Origin: Helicobacter suis
GTDB taxonomy: Bacteria > Campylobacterota > Campylobacteria > Campylobacterales > Helicobacteraceae
Direction: 5' to 3'
NCBI RefSeq assembly: GCF_902196125.1
Contig: NZ_CABIKG010000003.1
Coordinates: 40,757 to 104,756, forward strand
Length of the DNA: 64,000 nt
The first letter of the stretch is position 1; every line of letters begins with the position of its first letter. Below the pieces are notes generated by a model. The model was given only the letters and a program-made list of their open reading frames with translations. It was not told where the DNA came from and searched no databases. The translations under genes and the position numbers were made by a program. Shown here piece by piece: positions 1 to 8,924 of this stretch.

Positions 1-602
1 CGGGGATTAAGGGGGTGGCTTTTGTGATTCGTGGCGTAAATGTTTATGGTTACATGAAAAATGAAAATGGAATTCACCGCCTAGTGCGCATGTCGCCCTT
101 TAATGCTAATGGCAAACGGCATACCAGTTTTGCTAGTGTACAGGTAAGCCCAGAAGTTGATGATGATATTAATATTGTAATTGAGGAGAAGGATATTCGC
201 GTTGATACTTACCGCGCAAGTGGAGCAGGTGGGCAACATGTTAACAAGACTGAATCAGCAATCCGTATCACGCATTTTGCTACCGGTATTGTGGTGCAAT
301 GCCAAAACGATCGCAGCCAACATAAAAATAAAGCTATGGCCTTGAAAATGCTTAAATCTAAACTTTACGAGTTAGAGTTGTGCAAACAACGAGAAGCTAG
401 CAATATGGAGGAGAAAAGCGATATTGGTTGGGGACACCAGATTAGAAGTTATGTATTAGCTCCCTACCAGCAGATTAAAGATGCCCGTAGTGAGATTGCT
501 TATAGCAATGTAGGGGCTATTTTAGACGGGGATTTAGACACGCTTATGGAAGATGTTTTAGTTAGTAGAGCTAAGCCTAATACCTTTGTACCTATAGTTT
601 AG
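1..602 (+). CDS. prfB: Peptide chain release factor 2 (partial, 5' end outside window)
   Basis: Release factor that recognises UGA/UAA and triggers hydrolysis of peptidyl-tRNA on the ribosome. The frame is open from base 3, before the first in-window GTG at 15, and encodes family-typical sequence ([17 protein letters not shown]), so the gene starts upstream. The catalytic GGQ lies in [18 protein letters not shown], followed by the [13 protein letters not shown] segment typical of class I factors. The N-terminal domain and any programmed frameshift site lie outside the window. RF2 rather than RF1 is chosen from the wording around these motifs. It terminates about 80 bases before rplY, which has its own promoter. 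Confidence 0.93.
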   Translation, partial: GIKGVAFVIRGVNVYGYMKNENGIHRLVRMSPFNANGKRHTSFASVQVSPEVDDDINIVIEEKDIRVDTYRASGAGGQHVNKTESAIRITHFATGIVVQCQNDRSQHKNKAMALKMLKSKLYELELCKQREASNMEEKSDIGWGHQIRSYVLAPYQQIKDARSEIAYSNVGAILDGDLDTLMEDVLVSRAKPNTFVPIV

Positions 603-629
603 CTATGCCTATCTTAGCCCATATTTTTA

Positions 630-650
630 AGTTAGTTCATGTTAAAATGC
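630..650 (+). promoter_or_regulatory. Putative promoter of rplY-pth-permease operon
   Basis: An extended -10 box (ATGTTAAAAT, ending at 648) sits about 33 bases before the rplY ATG. The same motif followed by GCGCG recurs before hsdM at about 14369-14383, suggesting a common vegetative promoter form here. No good -35 box is seen, as is usual in Helicobacter. Confidence 0.5.
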
Positions 651-681
651 GCGTTTATTTTATTTTGCTTGGAGAGTGGAC

Positions 682-1218
682 ATGTTAGAAGGTGAAATAA
701 GGGGCGAGCTTAGCAAATCAGAGCGCAAGGCTGTAAGAAAGCAGGGAATGTTACTAGCTAATCTTTATGGTAGAGAAACCCCCAATGTATATGCAACATT
801 TAAGATCAATGATTTTATCCGCTTTGTCAAACATAAACCTAATTTAGATTTCACGGTTAAAATTGGTCAAAACGCCTATAATGTGGTGATTCAATCCTAT
901 CAAAAAGATCCAATCAGCAATACGCTTATGCATGTAGATCTCATGGTTTTATACAAGGGGGTTAAATCCAAGTTTTATATTCCTGTTAAAACCCACGGGG
1001 TTGCTGTTGGCATTAAGAATAAGGGTATTTTAATGCTTTCTAAACACCGTATCCATGTAGAATGTACCCCAGAAAATCTAATTTCTGAAATTGATTTAGA
1101 TGTTAGCAATTTAGATGTAGGGGACGCTATTTTGATGCGCGATCTAAAAATTCCTGCTAGTGTTAAAGTTTTAGAAAATCCCAATAACGCTGTTGTCGGG
1201 GTCATTAAGGCTAAGTAA
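682..1218 (+). CDS. rplY: 50S ribosomal protein L25 / general stress protein Ctc
   Basis: L25/TL5/Ctc family protein of 178 residues that binds 5S rRNA in the large subunit. The N-terminal half has the L25 pattern (SERKAVRKQGMLLANLYG) and the C-terminal half is the TL5/Ctc beta domain (IPVKTHGVAVGIKNKG, HRIHVECTPENLISEIDLD). The ATG at 682 is preferred over the in-frame GTG at 676 because GGAGA at 671-675 is well spaced from it. The stop overlaps the pth start (TAATG). The rplY-pth-permease order matches H. pylori, so these genes are probably co-transcribed. Confidence 0.93.
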   Translation: MLEGEIRGELSKSERKAVRKQGMLLANLYGRETPNVYATFKINDFIRFVKHKPNLDFTVKIGQNAYNVVIQSYQKDPISNTLMHVDLMVLYKGVKSKFYIPVKTHGVAVGIKNKGILMLSKHRIHVECTPENLISEIDLDVSNLDVGDAILMRDLKIPASVKVLENPNNAVVGVIKAK

Positions 1219-1772
1219 TGTTACTTGTGGGACTGGGTAATCCCACACCTACCTATGCCCACACCCGCCACAATGTGGGGTTTGACATCTTAGACTTGCT
1301 AGCACAAGATTTAGGGGTGCACTTCATACACAAGGTACAATATTGTGGCGATTATGCTAGGGTGGGTTTAACCCACCTACTCAAGCCCACTACTTATATG
1401 AATTTATCAGGTCAGGCTTTAAGAGCGTTTTTAAACCACCATAAACCCCGATCTATTTTAATTATCCATGATGATTTAGACCTGCCTTTAGGGACTTTGC
1501 GCTTTAAAGCCAAAGGAGGGCATGGAGGGCATAATGGGTTAAAATCTATCATGCAACACTGCTTACAACCTTTTTATAAAATGAAGATCGGGATTGGCCG
1601 CACGCAGCAAAACACACGCGATGCCACTATCTCTTATGTCTTGCAACGCTTTTTAGCACAAGAAGAGCCACTTAAACAAGAAATTTTTACCCACGCTAAA
1701 CAAGCCCTTTTATTTTATATCAAGACTCAAGATTTTACAGCCATGCAAAACCAATTCACCCGCAACACATGA
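1218..1772 (+). CDS. pth: Peptidyl-tRNA hydrolase
   Basis: Cleaves the ester bond of peptidyl-tRNAs released prematurely from ribosomes, recycling tRNA in the cytosol. At 184 residues it is the usual Pth length. Visible signatures are the start MLLVGLGNPTPTYAHTRHN with the active-site His at residue 18, KPTTYMNLSGQA, the HDDLDLPLG segment and KGGHGGHNGLKSI. It overlaps rplY by one base upstream (TAATG) and the permease gene by four bases downstream (ATGA), which implies translational coupling. Confidence 0.95.
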   Translation: MLLVGLGNPTPTYAHTRHNVGFDILDLLAQDLGVHFIHKVQYCGDYARVGLTHLLKPTTYMNLSGQALRAFLNHHKPRSILIIHDDLDLPLGTLRFKAKGGHGGHNGLKSIMQHCLQPFYKMKIGIGRTQQNTRDATISYVLQRFLAQEEPLKQEIFTHAKQALLFYIKTQDFTAMQNQFTRNT

Positions 1773-2836
1773 GATTGTGGGTATTTGTAGGGTCTTATTA
1801 CGCTAAATACTGCCTAATTATCTTACTTGCTTTAGAATTTTTCTTTCTAGGCATTGATAGCCTCCAGTATGCTGAAAAATTCCCCAGCGCAGCTAATCTT
1901 ATCTTGCTATTTTTTGTCTACGATGGGCTTTATGCGATCAATTATACTTTGCCCATTTCTTTACTCTTAGGTTTAGTGCTTTTCTACACCGCTTTTATCC
2001 GCTCTAACCAATACACCGCTTTACTCTCCATTGGCTATTCAATTAAGCAAATTTTAAAGCCCATGCTCTGGATTAATGCTCTATGTATCCTCATTTATGT
2101 AGGGCTAAATGCCACCCCCTTTGTTTATATGCAAGAAAAAGCACAATCTATTATTTATAAAGACAATACAAATAGCATTTCTGAAAATTTATTAGTAAAA
2201 TATAACAACGATTATATTTACTTTGGCAAGATCAACCCCTTATTACAAAACGCGCAAAATGTTAAAATTTTCATGCTAAAGGATAACCAACTCAATACTT
2301 TTGCTCAGGCTCCAAGCGCTTCTTTTGAAGGGAAATTTTGGGTTTTACACAGCGTTACTCTCTCTACTTTACCCACCCCTTTACTTTTAGGTAAGAAAGG
2401 ATTATCTGTACAAAAACTCCCCCTACTTAAAACCCTTAAGGGTTTTCGCCCTAAAGTGCTAGATACGATTTATCAAAATAAACCCGCTGTTTCTATTACA
2501 GATGCTTTTCGCTCTTTACATGTGCTTTATCGCCAAAAAGCAGACACTAAAAAAATTCGGGGGTTTTTATATGTCTCTATCTTTTTGCCATTTTTTGTAC
2601 CCCTCACAGCTATTTTAATTGCCTACTATACGCCTAATCTAGCGCGTTATGAAAATCTCGCGCTTTTGAGCTTAAAATTTATCCTGCTTTCTCTTATTCT
2701 TTGGGGGCTTTTCTTTGCTATGGGAAAATTTAGTATCTCAGGTGTGTTTTTACCAGAAGTGGGGGTTTTAGCGCCATTTATCATTCTAGTGGGGGTTAGT
2801 TTTTACCACTACACTAGACTTAACAAACGGCTGTAA
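1769..2836 (+). CDS. LptF/LptG-family LPS export permease
   Basis: YjgP/YjgQ family inner-membrane protein of 355 residues, the expected size. Hydrophobic segments lie near residues 10-30, 55-75 and 95-115, then a periplasmic beta-rich domain (about 125-260) and three more segments near 265-285, 300-320 and 330-350. This is the LptF/LptG layout, in which the protein pairs with LptB to move lipopolysaccharide toward the outer membrane. LptF and LptG cannot be told apart by eye, so no symbol is given. It starts inside the pth stop (ATGA) and ends tail-to-tail with trpA, overlapping by 17 bases. Confidence 0.8.
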   Translation: MRLWVFVGSYYAKYCLIILLALEFFFLGIDSLQYAEKFPSAANLILLFFVYDGLYAINYTLPISLLLGLVLFYTAFIRSNQYTALLSIGYSIKQILKPMLWINALCILIYVGLNATPFVYMQEKAQSIIYKDNTNSISENLLVKYNNDYIYFGKINPLLQNAQNVKIFMLKDNQLNTFAQAPSASFEGKFWVLHSVTLSTLPTPLLLGKKGLSVQKLPLLKTLKGFRPKVLDTIYQNKPAVSITDAFRSLHVLYRQKADTKKIRGFLYVSIFLPFFVPLTAILIAYYTPNLARYENLALLSLKFILLSLILWGLFFAMGKFSISGVFLPEVGVLAPFIILVGVSFYHYTRLNKRL

Positions 2837-3602
2837 GCATGATCTTACTAAAGCGTTGTAGCTCTGTTAACATGCTTGAGGAATGTAGATGTTTTTCTAT
2901 AATCTGCACCACAGCCGAGCCACAGATAACCCCATCTGCGCCTATAGCTAGCGCCTTTTGTAAGTGATCTGGCTTAGAAATCCCAAATCCTAATAAACAG
3001 GGTACATTGCTATATTGCTTTAAAGTACAAATCACTTCTCTAGCTTCTTCTCCTAAAACCTGTTTAGCCCCCGTAACCCCCGCACGAGCTAATACATAAA
3101 TATAGGCATGACTAAGCGTAGCGATGCGTTTCAAATCTACTTTTTTAGTGTGTGGGGCGGCAATAAAGACCGGGCTAATCTGGTATTTATATGCCGCTTC
3201 TAAAAAAGTCTGACTCTCTATTAAGGGTATATCAGCAACAAGTACGCTATCTACCCCACTCTCAAAACAAGCGCGATAAAAGTTTTCAATCCCAAAATGA
3301 TAAACTAAATTAGCATACACTAATAGACCAATAGGGATTTTAGAGTCATAATTACGGATTTGAGAAAGCCAATTAAAATTAGAGCGCATATCTACACCTG
3401 CTTTTAATGCTCGCAAATGGCTAGCTTGAATCACCACCCCATCAGCCATTGGATCAGAAAAAGCAAAACCTAACTCTAATGCATCAGCTCCCACATCTAT
3501 TAAAGTTTTGACAATTTCAAAACTAAGAGCGTAACTAGGATCGCCTGACATCACAAAGGGCACAAAAATACCCCGTTTATTAAAAATTTCTGTATATCTC
3601 AT
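2820..3602 (-). CDS. trpA: Tryptophan synthase alpha chain
   Basis: Cleaves indole-3-glycerol phosphate to indole and glyceraldehyde 3-phosphate; indole normally channels to TrpB. The 260-residue protein keeps both catalytic acids, Glu43 and Asp54 (ALELGFAFSDPMADG, equivalent to E. coli Glu49 and Asp60), and the phosphate-binding GFGISKPDHL region. No other trp gene is in the window: it lies 12 bases after gatC and converges on the permease gene. It looks intact, so TrpB is presumably encoded elsewhere. Confidence 0.93.
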   Translation of the reverse strand: MRYTEIFNKRGIFVPFVMSGDPSYALSFEIVKTLIDVGADALELGFAFSDPMADGVVIQASHLRALKAGVDMRSNFNWLSQIRNYDSKIPIGLLVYANLVYHFGIENFYRACFESGVDSVLVADIPLIESQTFLEAAYKYQISPVFIAAPHTKKVDLKRIATLSHAYIYVLARAGVTGAKQVLGEEAREVICTLKQYSNVPCLLGFGISKPDHLQKALAIGADGVICGSAVVQIIEKHLHSSSMLTELQRFSKIMLTAVC

Positions 3603-3614
3603 TTTGTTAAGCCC

Positions 3615-3899
3615 TTAAGTCTCAATGATCTTAGGGACATTAAAATAACCTTCCTGAGATTGGGGGGCTTGTTTTAAAATGGCCTGTGAAACACTGCTAT
3701 TATGCACAGCACAATCTTCTCTAAGAGGGGTGTTTTCTTGCTTAAGATCGCCCACTTCCTCCAAATCCATCGTGTTAAGATTTTGTACAAAATCTAACAC
3801 TTCCTCTAAATGCGCTTTTAACTTATCTTGCTCAAAACTTTCTATCTCTAACATAGAAAGATCAGCTAACTTTTCTAAAAGAGTGTCATTAATTTCCAT
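3615..3899 (-). CDS. gatC: Aspartyl/glutamyl-tRNA amidotransferase subunit C
   Basis: Small stabilising subunit of GatCAB, which converts Glu-tRNA(Gln) and Asp-tRNA(Asn) to the amides. The 94-residue protein has the family start (INDTLLEKLADLSMLEIE), the LEEVLDFVQNLNTMD helix and the late LREDCA and PQSQEGYFNVPKIIE motifs. It precedes trpA on the same strand with a 12-base gap, so the two are probably one transcript. gatA and gatB are not in the window, which is usual for scattered Helicobacter gat genes. Confidence 0.92.
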   Translation of the reverse strand: MEINDTLLEKLADLSMLEIESFEQDKLKAHLEEVLDFVQNLNTMDLEEVGDLKQENTPLREDCAVHNSSVSQAILKQAPQSQEGYFNVPKIIET

Positions 3900-3931
3900 T
3901 ACATTCCTTTTTATTAGGATTGTAACATATT

Positions 3932-5197
3932 CTAGGGTGTGTAAAGTATAACTGGGGGAGGCGGGTTAAAAAAGCGTTTTAAATCATAGATAAAACCTTG
4001 AGGCAAGAGAATAGAGGGGATTTTTATATTTCTAAAAACACCATGCCCTATTACTAAAATAATGGCATGGTAGGTGGGGGTTTTGGGGAGTTGCTCTAAA
4101 AGCGAAGTTTGATACAGCTCTTCAAGGGCTTTAGAATCAATGAGAGGATCAAAAAGGGCTACACAGCATCCAAAGGATTCTAATTCTTGTTTTAAAAGCA
4201 AACTTTGTGTGTTGCGCAAGTCATTACAGTTTTCTTTAAAACTCACCCCTAAGAGTAAAATTGAAGCCCCTTGTATGGGTAGTTTATGGGTATTGAGTAA
4301 TTGGGTGATCTTAGAGGCAATAAAGCTTGGCATGGTGTTATTAATTTGTCTAGTTGTTTGGATTAAAACCGGATCATAATCTAGCTGTTTGGCTAGAAAT
4401 GCTAAGTAATACGAATCAATACCAATACAATGCCCGCCCACAAAACCCGGGCTAAAGGGTAAAAAATTCCATTTTGTCTTACAGGCATCTAAAACTTCAT
4501 AAAGAGGAATATTAAGCCGGGCTAATAACATCGCCATGTCATTTACAAAGGCGATGTTTAAATCTCTTTGTGTGTTTTCTAAAATCTTAGCACTCTCGGC
4601 TATTTCTATAGAGCTGGTAAGATAGGTGGGTGCGATGTGGCTATAAAGCCAATCTACATAGCGCGCGCTTTCTGGCGTACTCCCAGAGGTGAGTTTAACA
4701 ATCGTATTAAAGGGTCTTTTTTCTCCAACATTGATTCGCTCAGGGGAATAGCCGATAAAAAAATCTTGGTTATATACAAGTTTACTCGCTTGTTCTAATA
4801 AGGGAGCGCAAAAATTTTGTGTACAGGTGGGGTAAGTCGTGGATTCATAAATAACAAGCCCAGATGGGCGCAAAAGAGAGCCTGCAAGTATAGAGGCGCT
4901 TTGGAGTTTAGATAAATCGGGCTGGTTATTTGCATCTATGGGCGTTGGCATGGCAATAATAAAAACATCTACCCCTTCTAAATCATAAGGATTATTTGTA
5001 AAATGCAAAAGGGGGGCTTTTGTAAAATCTATGGGGGCTATTTCTTGGTTGTAATCATGGTGGTTAGATAATTCGCAGATTCGCTTATAAGAAATATCAT
5101 AGCCGATTGTTTTAAAATGCGCCCCAAAGGCTAAGGCTAAGGGTAATCCAACATAGCCCAAACCCAAAATGGCCAAAGTGGGGTTATTTTTAAACAT
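3932..5197 (-). CDS. UDP-N-acetyl-hexosamine 6-dehydrogenase (WbpA/WbpO/TviB type)
   Basis: Oxidises C6 of a UDP-HexNAc to the uronic acid with two NAD+. The 421-residue protein has the Rossmann start (AILGLGYVGLPLALAFG), PTPIDANNQPDL, EIAESAKILENTQRDLNIAF and the active-site Cys in FSPGFVGGHCIGIDSYYLA. Sequence alone does not separate UDP-GlcNAc (WbpA) from UDP-GalNAc (WbpO/TviB) enzymes; the four partner genes upstream favour the WbpA role. The ATG at 5197 is preferred over a TTG at 5215, and overlaps the aminotransferase end by eight bases. It is the last gene of the operon. Confidence 0.85.
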   Translation of the reverse strand: MFKNNPTLAILGLGYVGLPLALAFGAHFKTIGYDISYKRICELSNHHDYNQEIAPIDFTKAPLLHFTNNPYDLEGVDVFIIAMPTPIDANNQPDLSKLQSASILAGSLLRPSGLVIYESTTYPTCTQNFCAPLLEQASKLVYNQDFFIGYSPERINVGEKRPFNTIVKLTSGSTPESARYVDWLYSHIAPTYLTSSIEIAESAKILENTQRDLNIAFVNDMAMLLARLNIPLYEVLDACKTKWNFLPFSPGFVGGHCIGIDSYYLAFLAKQLDYDPVLIQTTRQINNTMPSFIASKITQLLNTHKLPIQGASILLLGVSFKENCNDLRNTQSLLLKQELESFGCCVALFDPLIDSKALEELYQTSLLEQLPKTPTYHAIILVIGHGVFRNIKIPSILLPQGFIYDLKRFFNPPPPVILYTP

Positions 5198-6290
5198 GGG
5201 CGATGATTTGGACAACTTTTTCTAAATCTTGCATGCTTAAACTTGTATTTAGCGGTAGGCTTAAAATGTGTTTTGAAACCTTTAGGGCATTGGGGAAGGC
5301 TGAGGGGGGATAACCTAAGTGTTTGAGCGCTTCTTGGTGGTGGAGGGGTTTTGGGTAGTGGATAGCTACAGAAATTCCTGCTTGCTTGAGTTTTGTAACT
5401 AACTCATCTCGTTTAGGGTGCAAAATGGGGTATTGAGAATAGATATTTTGGCGGGTGTTGTGTTTTGTGTGGATTGTATCTAGGGGTAGTTGTAAATTTA
5501 AAGGGCTTAAAAGAGTGTGATAAATCTGAGCTAAGGCGCGCAGACGCTTTAGATGTGTGCTGTAATACTTAAGTTTAACCTTTAATACGCTAGCCTGCAG
5601 GGCATCTAATCTAGCATTAAGACCTAAATAAATGTGGTTATATTTTTGGCTTTGGCCATGTACGCGCAAAGCTTTAAGCTTAGTATATAAATTAACATCA
5701 TTACAAAATATAGCCCCCCCATCGCCATAACACCCTAAAGGCTTAGTAGGAAAAAAGCTAGTGGTTAAAATATCCGGTGTATCATTAGTAGCGCTATGAT
5801 AGGGGGCTAAAAAACTCTGGGCGCAGTCTTCAATCACCACTAAATTATGATCTTTTGCAAGCGCCTTTAAAGCATAGCGATCACTAGCTAGTCCAAAAAG
5901 ACTTAAAGGGAGAATGGCTTTTGTCTTTGGGGTAATTGCCTTTTCTGTGGCTTTTAAATCTAAGTGATAAGTACGCAAATTAATATCTACTAAAACCGGT
6001 TTAGCCCCTATTAGGCATAACATTTCTGCAGCTGCAATAAAACCAAAAGCAGGGGTGATCACCTCATCTTTATAGCCAATGCCACAGGCTAAAATGGCCA
6101 AAAGTAAACTAGCACTCCCACTAGAAGTGCCTAGTACAAATTTAAACCCAGATTTATTAGCTAATTCTTGTTCTAGTTCCTCTACAACATTCCCTAAAAT
6201 ATAGCGCCCACTTCTAGCACACAGCAAAAGCGCGTTTTCAATTTCTATTGCATGTTCTTGGTGTAAGTCTGCTAGATTATACAGATCCAT
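5190..6290 (-). CDS. wbpE: UDP-2-acetamido-3-keto sugar aminotransferase (WbpE type, DegT family)
   Basis: PLP-dependent sugar aminotransferase of 366 residues. Visible landmarks are GTSSGSASLLLAILACGIG, the AFGFIAAAEMLCLIGAKPVLVD segment, VVIEDCAQSF and the Schiff-base lysine in SFFPTKPLGCYGDGGA. In the WbpABEDI pathway this enzyme puts an amino group from glutamate on C3 of the 3-keto uronic acid made by WbpB. The ATG overlaps the acetyltransferase stop (TAATG) and the tail overlaps the dehydrogenase start. The specific role rests on its four partner genes; sequence alone gives only the DegT/DnrJ/EryC1 family. Confidence 0.85.
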   Translation of the reverse strand: MDLYNLADLHQEHAIEIENALLLCARSGRYILGNVVEELEQELANKSGFKFVLGTSSGSASLLLAILACGIGYKDEVITPAFGFIAAAEMLCLIGAKPVLVDINLRTYHLDLKATEKAITPKTKAILPLSLFGLASDRYALKALAKDHNLVVIEDCAQSFLAPYHSATNDTPDILTTSFFPTKPLGCYGDGGAIFCNDVNLYTKLKALRVHGQSQKYNHIYLGLNARLDALQASVLKVKLKYYSTHLKRLRALAQIYHTLLSPLNLQLPLDTIHTKHNTRQNIYSQYPILHPKRDELVTKLKQAGISVAIHYPKPLHHQEALKHLGYPPSAFPNALKVSKHILSLPLNTSLSMQDLEKVVQIIAHV

Positions 6291-6868
6291 TAGAGTAAGC
6301 GTACTTGGTTATTTTCTAACACATAAATAGAGCCATCTAAGCTATCTATTGCCCGGTTATTTTTAAAAACTAAGGGGTTGAGTGCTTTATCTATAAAGCG
6401 AACAAAGCGCCCGGGGTTACCCTTAATCATTGCAAAATCCGGTACATCTCTAGTTACTACACTCCCGGCTGCTACAAAGGCATAAGCCCCAATACAAATC
6501 CCGCATAAAATTGTCGCATTAGCCCCGATACTACAACCTGTTTTTAGGCGTGTGCGTAAAAACTCTGAACGCTTAGTTTTAATAAAACTTCTAGGTTTTA
6601 AAACATTGGTAAAAACCACACTAGGCCCAATAAAAACAAAATCCTCACACTCCACCCCCTCATGCAAACTCACATTATTTTGGATTTTACAGCCCTGCCC
6701 GATACGCACTCTAGGTCCAATCACACAATTTTGCCCCACACTCACATTTTTACCCAGATAGCTTTCCTCTAGGAGGTGGCAAAAGTGCCAGATTTTAACC
6801 CCCTCTTGGATACAAACGCGCGCATCAATATAAGTAGAAGGGTGGATACTAGCGCTAGGGTGAATCAA
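6290..6868 (-). CDS. wbpD: UDP-3-amino sugar N-acetyltransferase (WbpD type)
   Basis: Left-handed beta-helix acyltransferase of 192 residues, rich in hexapeptide repeats (IHPSASIHPSTYIDARVCI, NVSVGQNCVIGPRVRIG, CSIGANATILCGICIG). It would acetylate the 3-amino group added by WbpE. FIGPSVVFTNVLKPR is typical of the WbpD/WlbB/QdtC group. The start is a TTG overlapping the TGA of wbpB; no better start codon lies nearby in frame. It is the third gene in the operon. Confidence 0.85.
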   Translation of the reverse strand: MIHPSASIHPSTYIDARVCIQEGVKIWHFCHLLEESYLGKNVSVGQNCVIGPRVRIGQGCKIQNNVSLHEGVECEDFVFIGPSVVFTNVLKPRSFIKTKRSEFLRTRLKTGCSIGANATILCGICIGAYAFVAAGSVVTRDVPDFAMIKGNPGRFVRFIDKALNPLVFKNNRAIDSLDGSIYVLENNQVRLL

Positions 6869-7806
6869 TCTAATACTTTATGGCAGAGTGGGTGGCAATC
6901 TGTATCTGGCTCTGAGGGTTGGGCATGGCGAATGCTATCTACTAGTTTAATTGCAGAGCGCAGATCGTCTAAAGTTAAACCCTCATTATTAATAATTTGC
7001 TGGTAATTTTTAGTGTGCAATTCCTCAAAGCCTGTACTAAAATCAATTTCCTCTCCCTCTAATACTAAGGTGCGGTGGGCGCGATCTTGTCGTAACCCTA
7101 AATTACCCGGACTAACAGAGAGAAACCAAGACACTTTAGCATGCTCTAAAGTTAATAACCCTCCCATACAATCAGCAGTGTGTACATGCACCACACTATC
7201 CACTACAGAGCCAAAAATATGTAATAGCATGTCAAAGAAATGGATACCAATATTAGCGGCTAATCCTCCACTGCGATCAATATTGCCTTTCCAAGAATTA
7301 AAATACCATTTCCCCCGTAAGATGAGGTAGGTAAGAGAAATATGATAAACCTTTGTAGGTTCATTTTGTAAAGTTGCCTGTATATTTTGCTTTAAATCTA
7401 ACATATTAGGGTGGAGGCGCAATTGCATGATATTAAACACACGGCGGTTATATTTCTTCTCCAAATTCTTTATTTCGTCTAATTCATTTGGATCAAGTAC
7501 CAATGGTTTTTCACAAATAGCATTGATCCCATGGCTTAGAGCAAATTCAATATGCTCAAAGTGCAAGTAATTAGGGGTACAAATGGATAGGAAATCTAAA
7601 AATTTTTCCTGATCTTTGCAGTTTAAAATATACTGGTGCAAATCCTCTAAAGAGGTGAAAAATTCACAGTCTAAATAATATTGATCCAAAACCCCCACGC
7701 TATCATGTACATCTACCGCACAATCTAATACATGCCCGGTTTCATAAATAGCTTTAATATGTCTAGGGGCTATAAATCCTCCAACACCAATGATTCCAAA
7801 TAACAT
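6865..7806 (-). CDS. wbpB: UDP-N-acetyl-hexosaminuronate 3-oxidase (WbpB type)
   Basis: Gfo/Idh/MocA-family NAD-dependent oxidoreductase of 313 residues. The start FGIIGVGGFIAPRHIKAI, the motif SICTPNYLHFEHIEFAL and ICEKPLVL are the WbpB/WlbA signatures, followed by YLILRGKWYFNSWKGN and GLAANIGIHFFDMLLHIFG. WbpB oxidises C3 of UDP-GlcNAcA so that WbpE can aminate it. This is the most specific member of the cluster and the strongest evidence for the pathway. Its ATG lies inside the 3' end of the epimerase gene, a 37-base overlap. Confidence 0.9.
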   Translation of the reverse strand: MLFGIIGVGGFIAPRHIKAIYETGHVLDCAVDVHDSVGVLDQYYLDCEFFTSLEDLHQYILNCKDQEKFLDFLSICTPNYLHFEHIEFALSHGINAICEKPLVLDPNELDEIKNLEKKYNRRVFNIMQLRLHPNMLDLKQNIQATLQNEPTKVYHISLTYLILRGKWYFNSWKGNIDRSGGLAANIGIHFFDMLLHIFGSVVDSVVHVHTADCMGGLLTLEHAKVSWFLSVSPGNLGLRQDRAHRTLVLEGEEIDFSTGFEELHTKNYQQIINNEGLTLDDLRSAIKLVDSIRHAQPSEPDTDCHPLCHKVLD

Positions 7807-8924
7807 ACATGCTCCTTGATAGCTTGTAAAATAAGTGAAGCGCTATTGCCCTCCCCGAAGGAATGCATACTAGCAAAACTAAGTTTAGGTTGTTCTTTAA
7901 GGCTTTGCATGGCTATCTGTACAATGCGCGCTTTCTCATGCCCAACTAATATCCCCGCTCCCTCCTCTATTAATGCTGGATACTCACTTTCCTCGCGTAA
8001 AATTAAAACCGGTGTTTTACAAAAATACGCCTCTTTTTGTAACCCCCCACTATCTGTTAATACAAGGCGCGCATATTTAAGCATATAAAGGGTTTCTAAG
8101 TAGCGTAGGGGTGGCAAAATATGGGTGTGTTTTAAAAAGAGATGGTATTTTTTTAAGGCTATAGCAGTTCTAGGGTGCAGAGCTAAAAATACCGGTATTT
8201 GCTGGGCTAATTCTTCTAAGGCGCTAATAATGGCGTGTAAACAATGTGGGTTATCAATATTGCTCGCTCTATGTAAAGTTGCAAAGAGAAAGTTTTTAGC
8301 GCTAAATCCTTGTGGAGGGCGGGCATGGTTTTGATAAAACAACACATTATCTAACATCACATCACCGCTAAAATAAACTTTTTGGTGTGGCTTTGGTTTA
8401 AAAGTGTGGTAGGCCTGTTTAGTGGGGCAAAAAAGCAGAGTACTTAATTTATCTGTACTAATACGGTTATATTCCTCTGGCATGTTAAAGTTATAACTTC
8501 TTAAACCCGCTTCAATGTGTATTAGCGCAATATTTAAAAAATGCGCGATCAAACTCCCCGCTAAAGTAGAATTAGTATCCCCATAAACTAAAATCAAATC
8601 TGGGCGCTCTTGGGTACAAATTGTTTTGAGTTTAGCAAACATAAATCCTACATGCTCTAAACGGCTCAGATGATTAGGCGCTTTTGGTAGGGTATGTGTA
8701 GGGCTATCTAAATGTAATTCTTTAAAAAAATCTGTGCTCATATTAGCTTGGCTATGCTGGTTAGTGTGGATATAAAACTCTTGGAGTTGGTAGGTGGTAT
8801 TTGTGCTATGAATAAACGGGTTTTGTTTAAGCGCAGCGCTTAAAGCCCTAGCTTTGATAAACTGCGGGCGCGCCCCTAAAATGGTGTAGAGTTTTACAGG
8901 CCTAATACTGGTAGACAATTTCAA
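7770..8924 (-). CDS. wbpI: UDP-sugar 2-epimerase (WbpI type)
   Basis: WecB/WbpI-family epimerase of 384 residues. Landmarks are YTILGARPQFIKARALS, VYGDTNSTLAGSLIAHFL, HIEAGLRSYNFNMPEEYNR and LTDSGGLQKEAYFCKTPVL. In this cluster it would invert C2 of UDP-GlcNAc(3NAc)A to give UDP-ManNAc(3NAc)A. The 5' end is odd. The family normally starts just before the K-L-x-T-I-x-G-A-R-P strand, but here no start codon is there. The only candidates, TTG at 8924 and TTG at 8918, lie inside a 34-bp copy of the TonB receptor 3' end. A 13-codon ATG frame (8902-8943) overlaps this start and could allow coupled re-initiation. Confidence 0.87.
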   Translation of the reverse strand: MKLSTSIRPVKLYTILGARPQFIKARALSAALKQNPFIHSTNTTYQLQEFYIHTNQHSQANMSTDFFKELHLDSPTHTLPKAPNHLSRLEHVGFMFAKLKTICTQERPDLILVYGDTNSTLAGSLIAHFLNIALIHIEAGLRSYNFNMPEEYNRISTDKLSTLLFCPTKQAYHTFKPKPHQKVYFSGDVMLDNVLFYQNHARPPQGFSAKNFLFATLHRASNIDNPHCLHAIISALEELAQQIPVFLALHPRTAIALKKYHLFLKHTHILPPLRYLETLYMLKYARLVLTDSGGLQKEAYFCKTPVLILREESEYPALIEEGAGILVGHEKARIVQIAMQSLKEQPKLSFASMHSFGEGNSASLILQAIKEHVCYLESLVLEDL

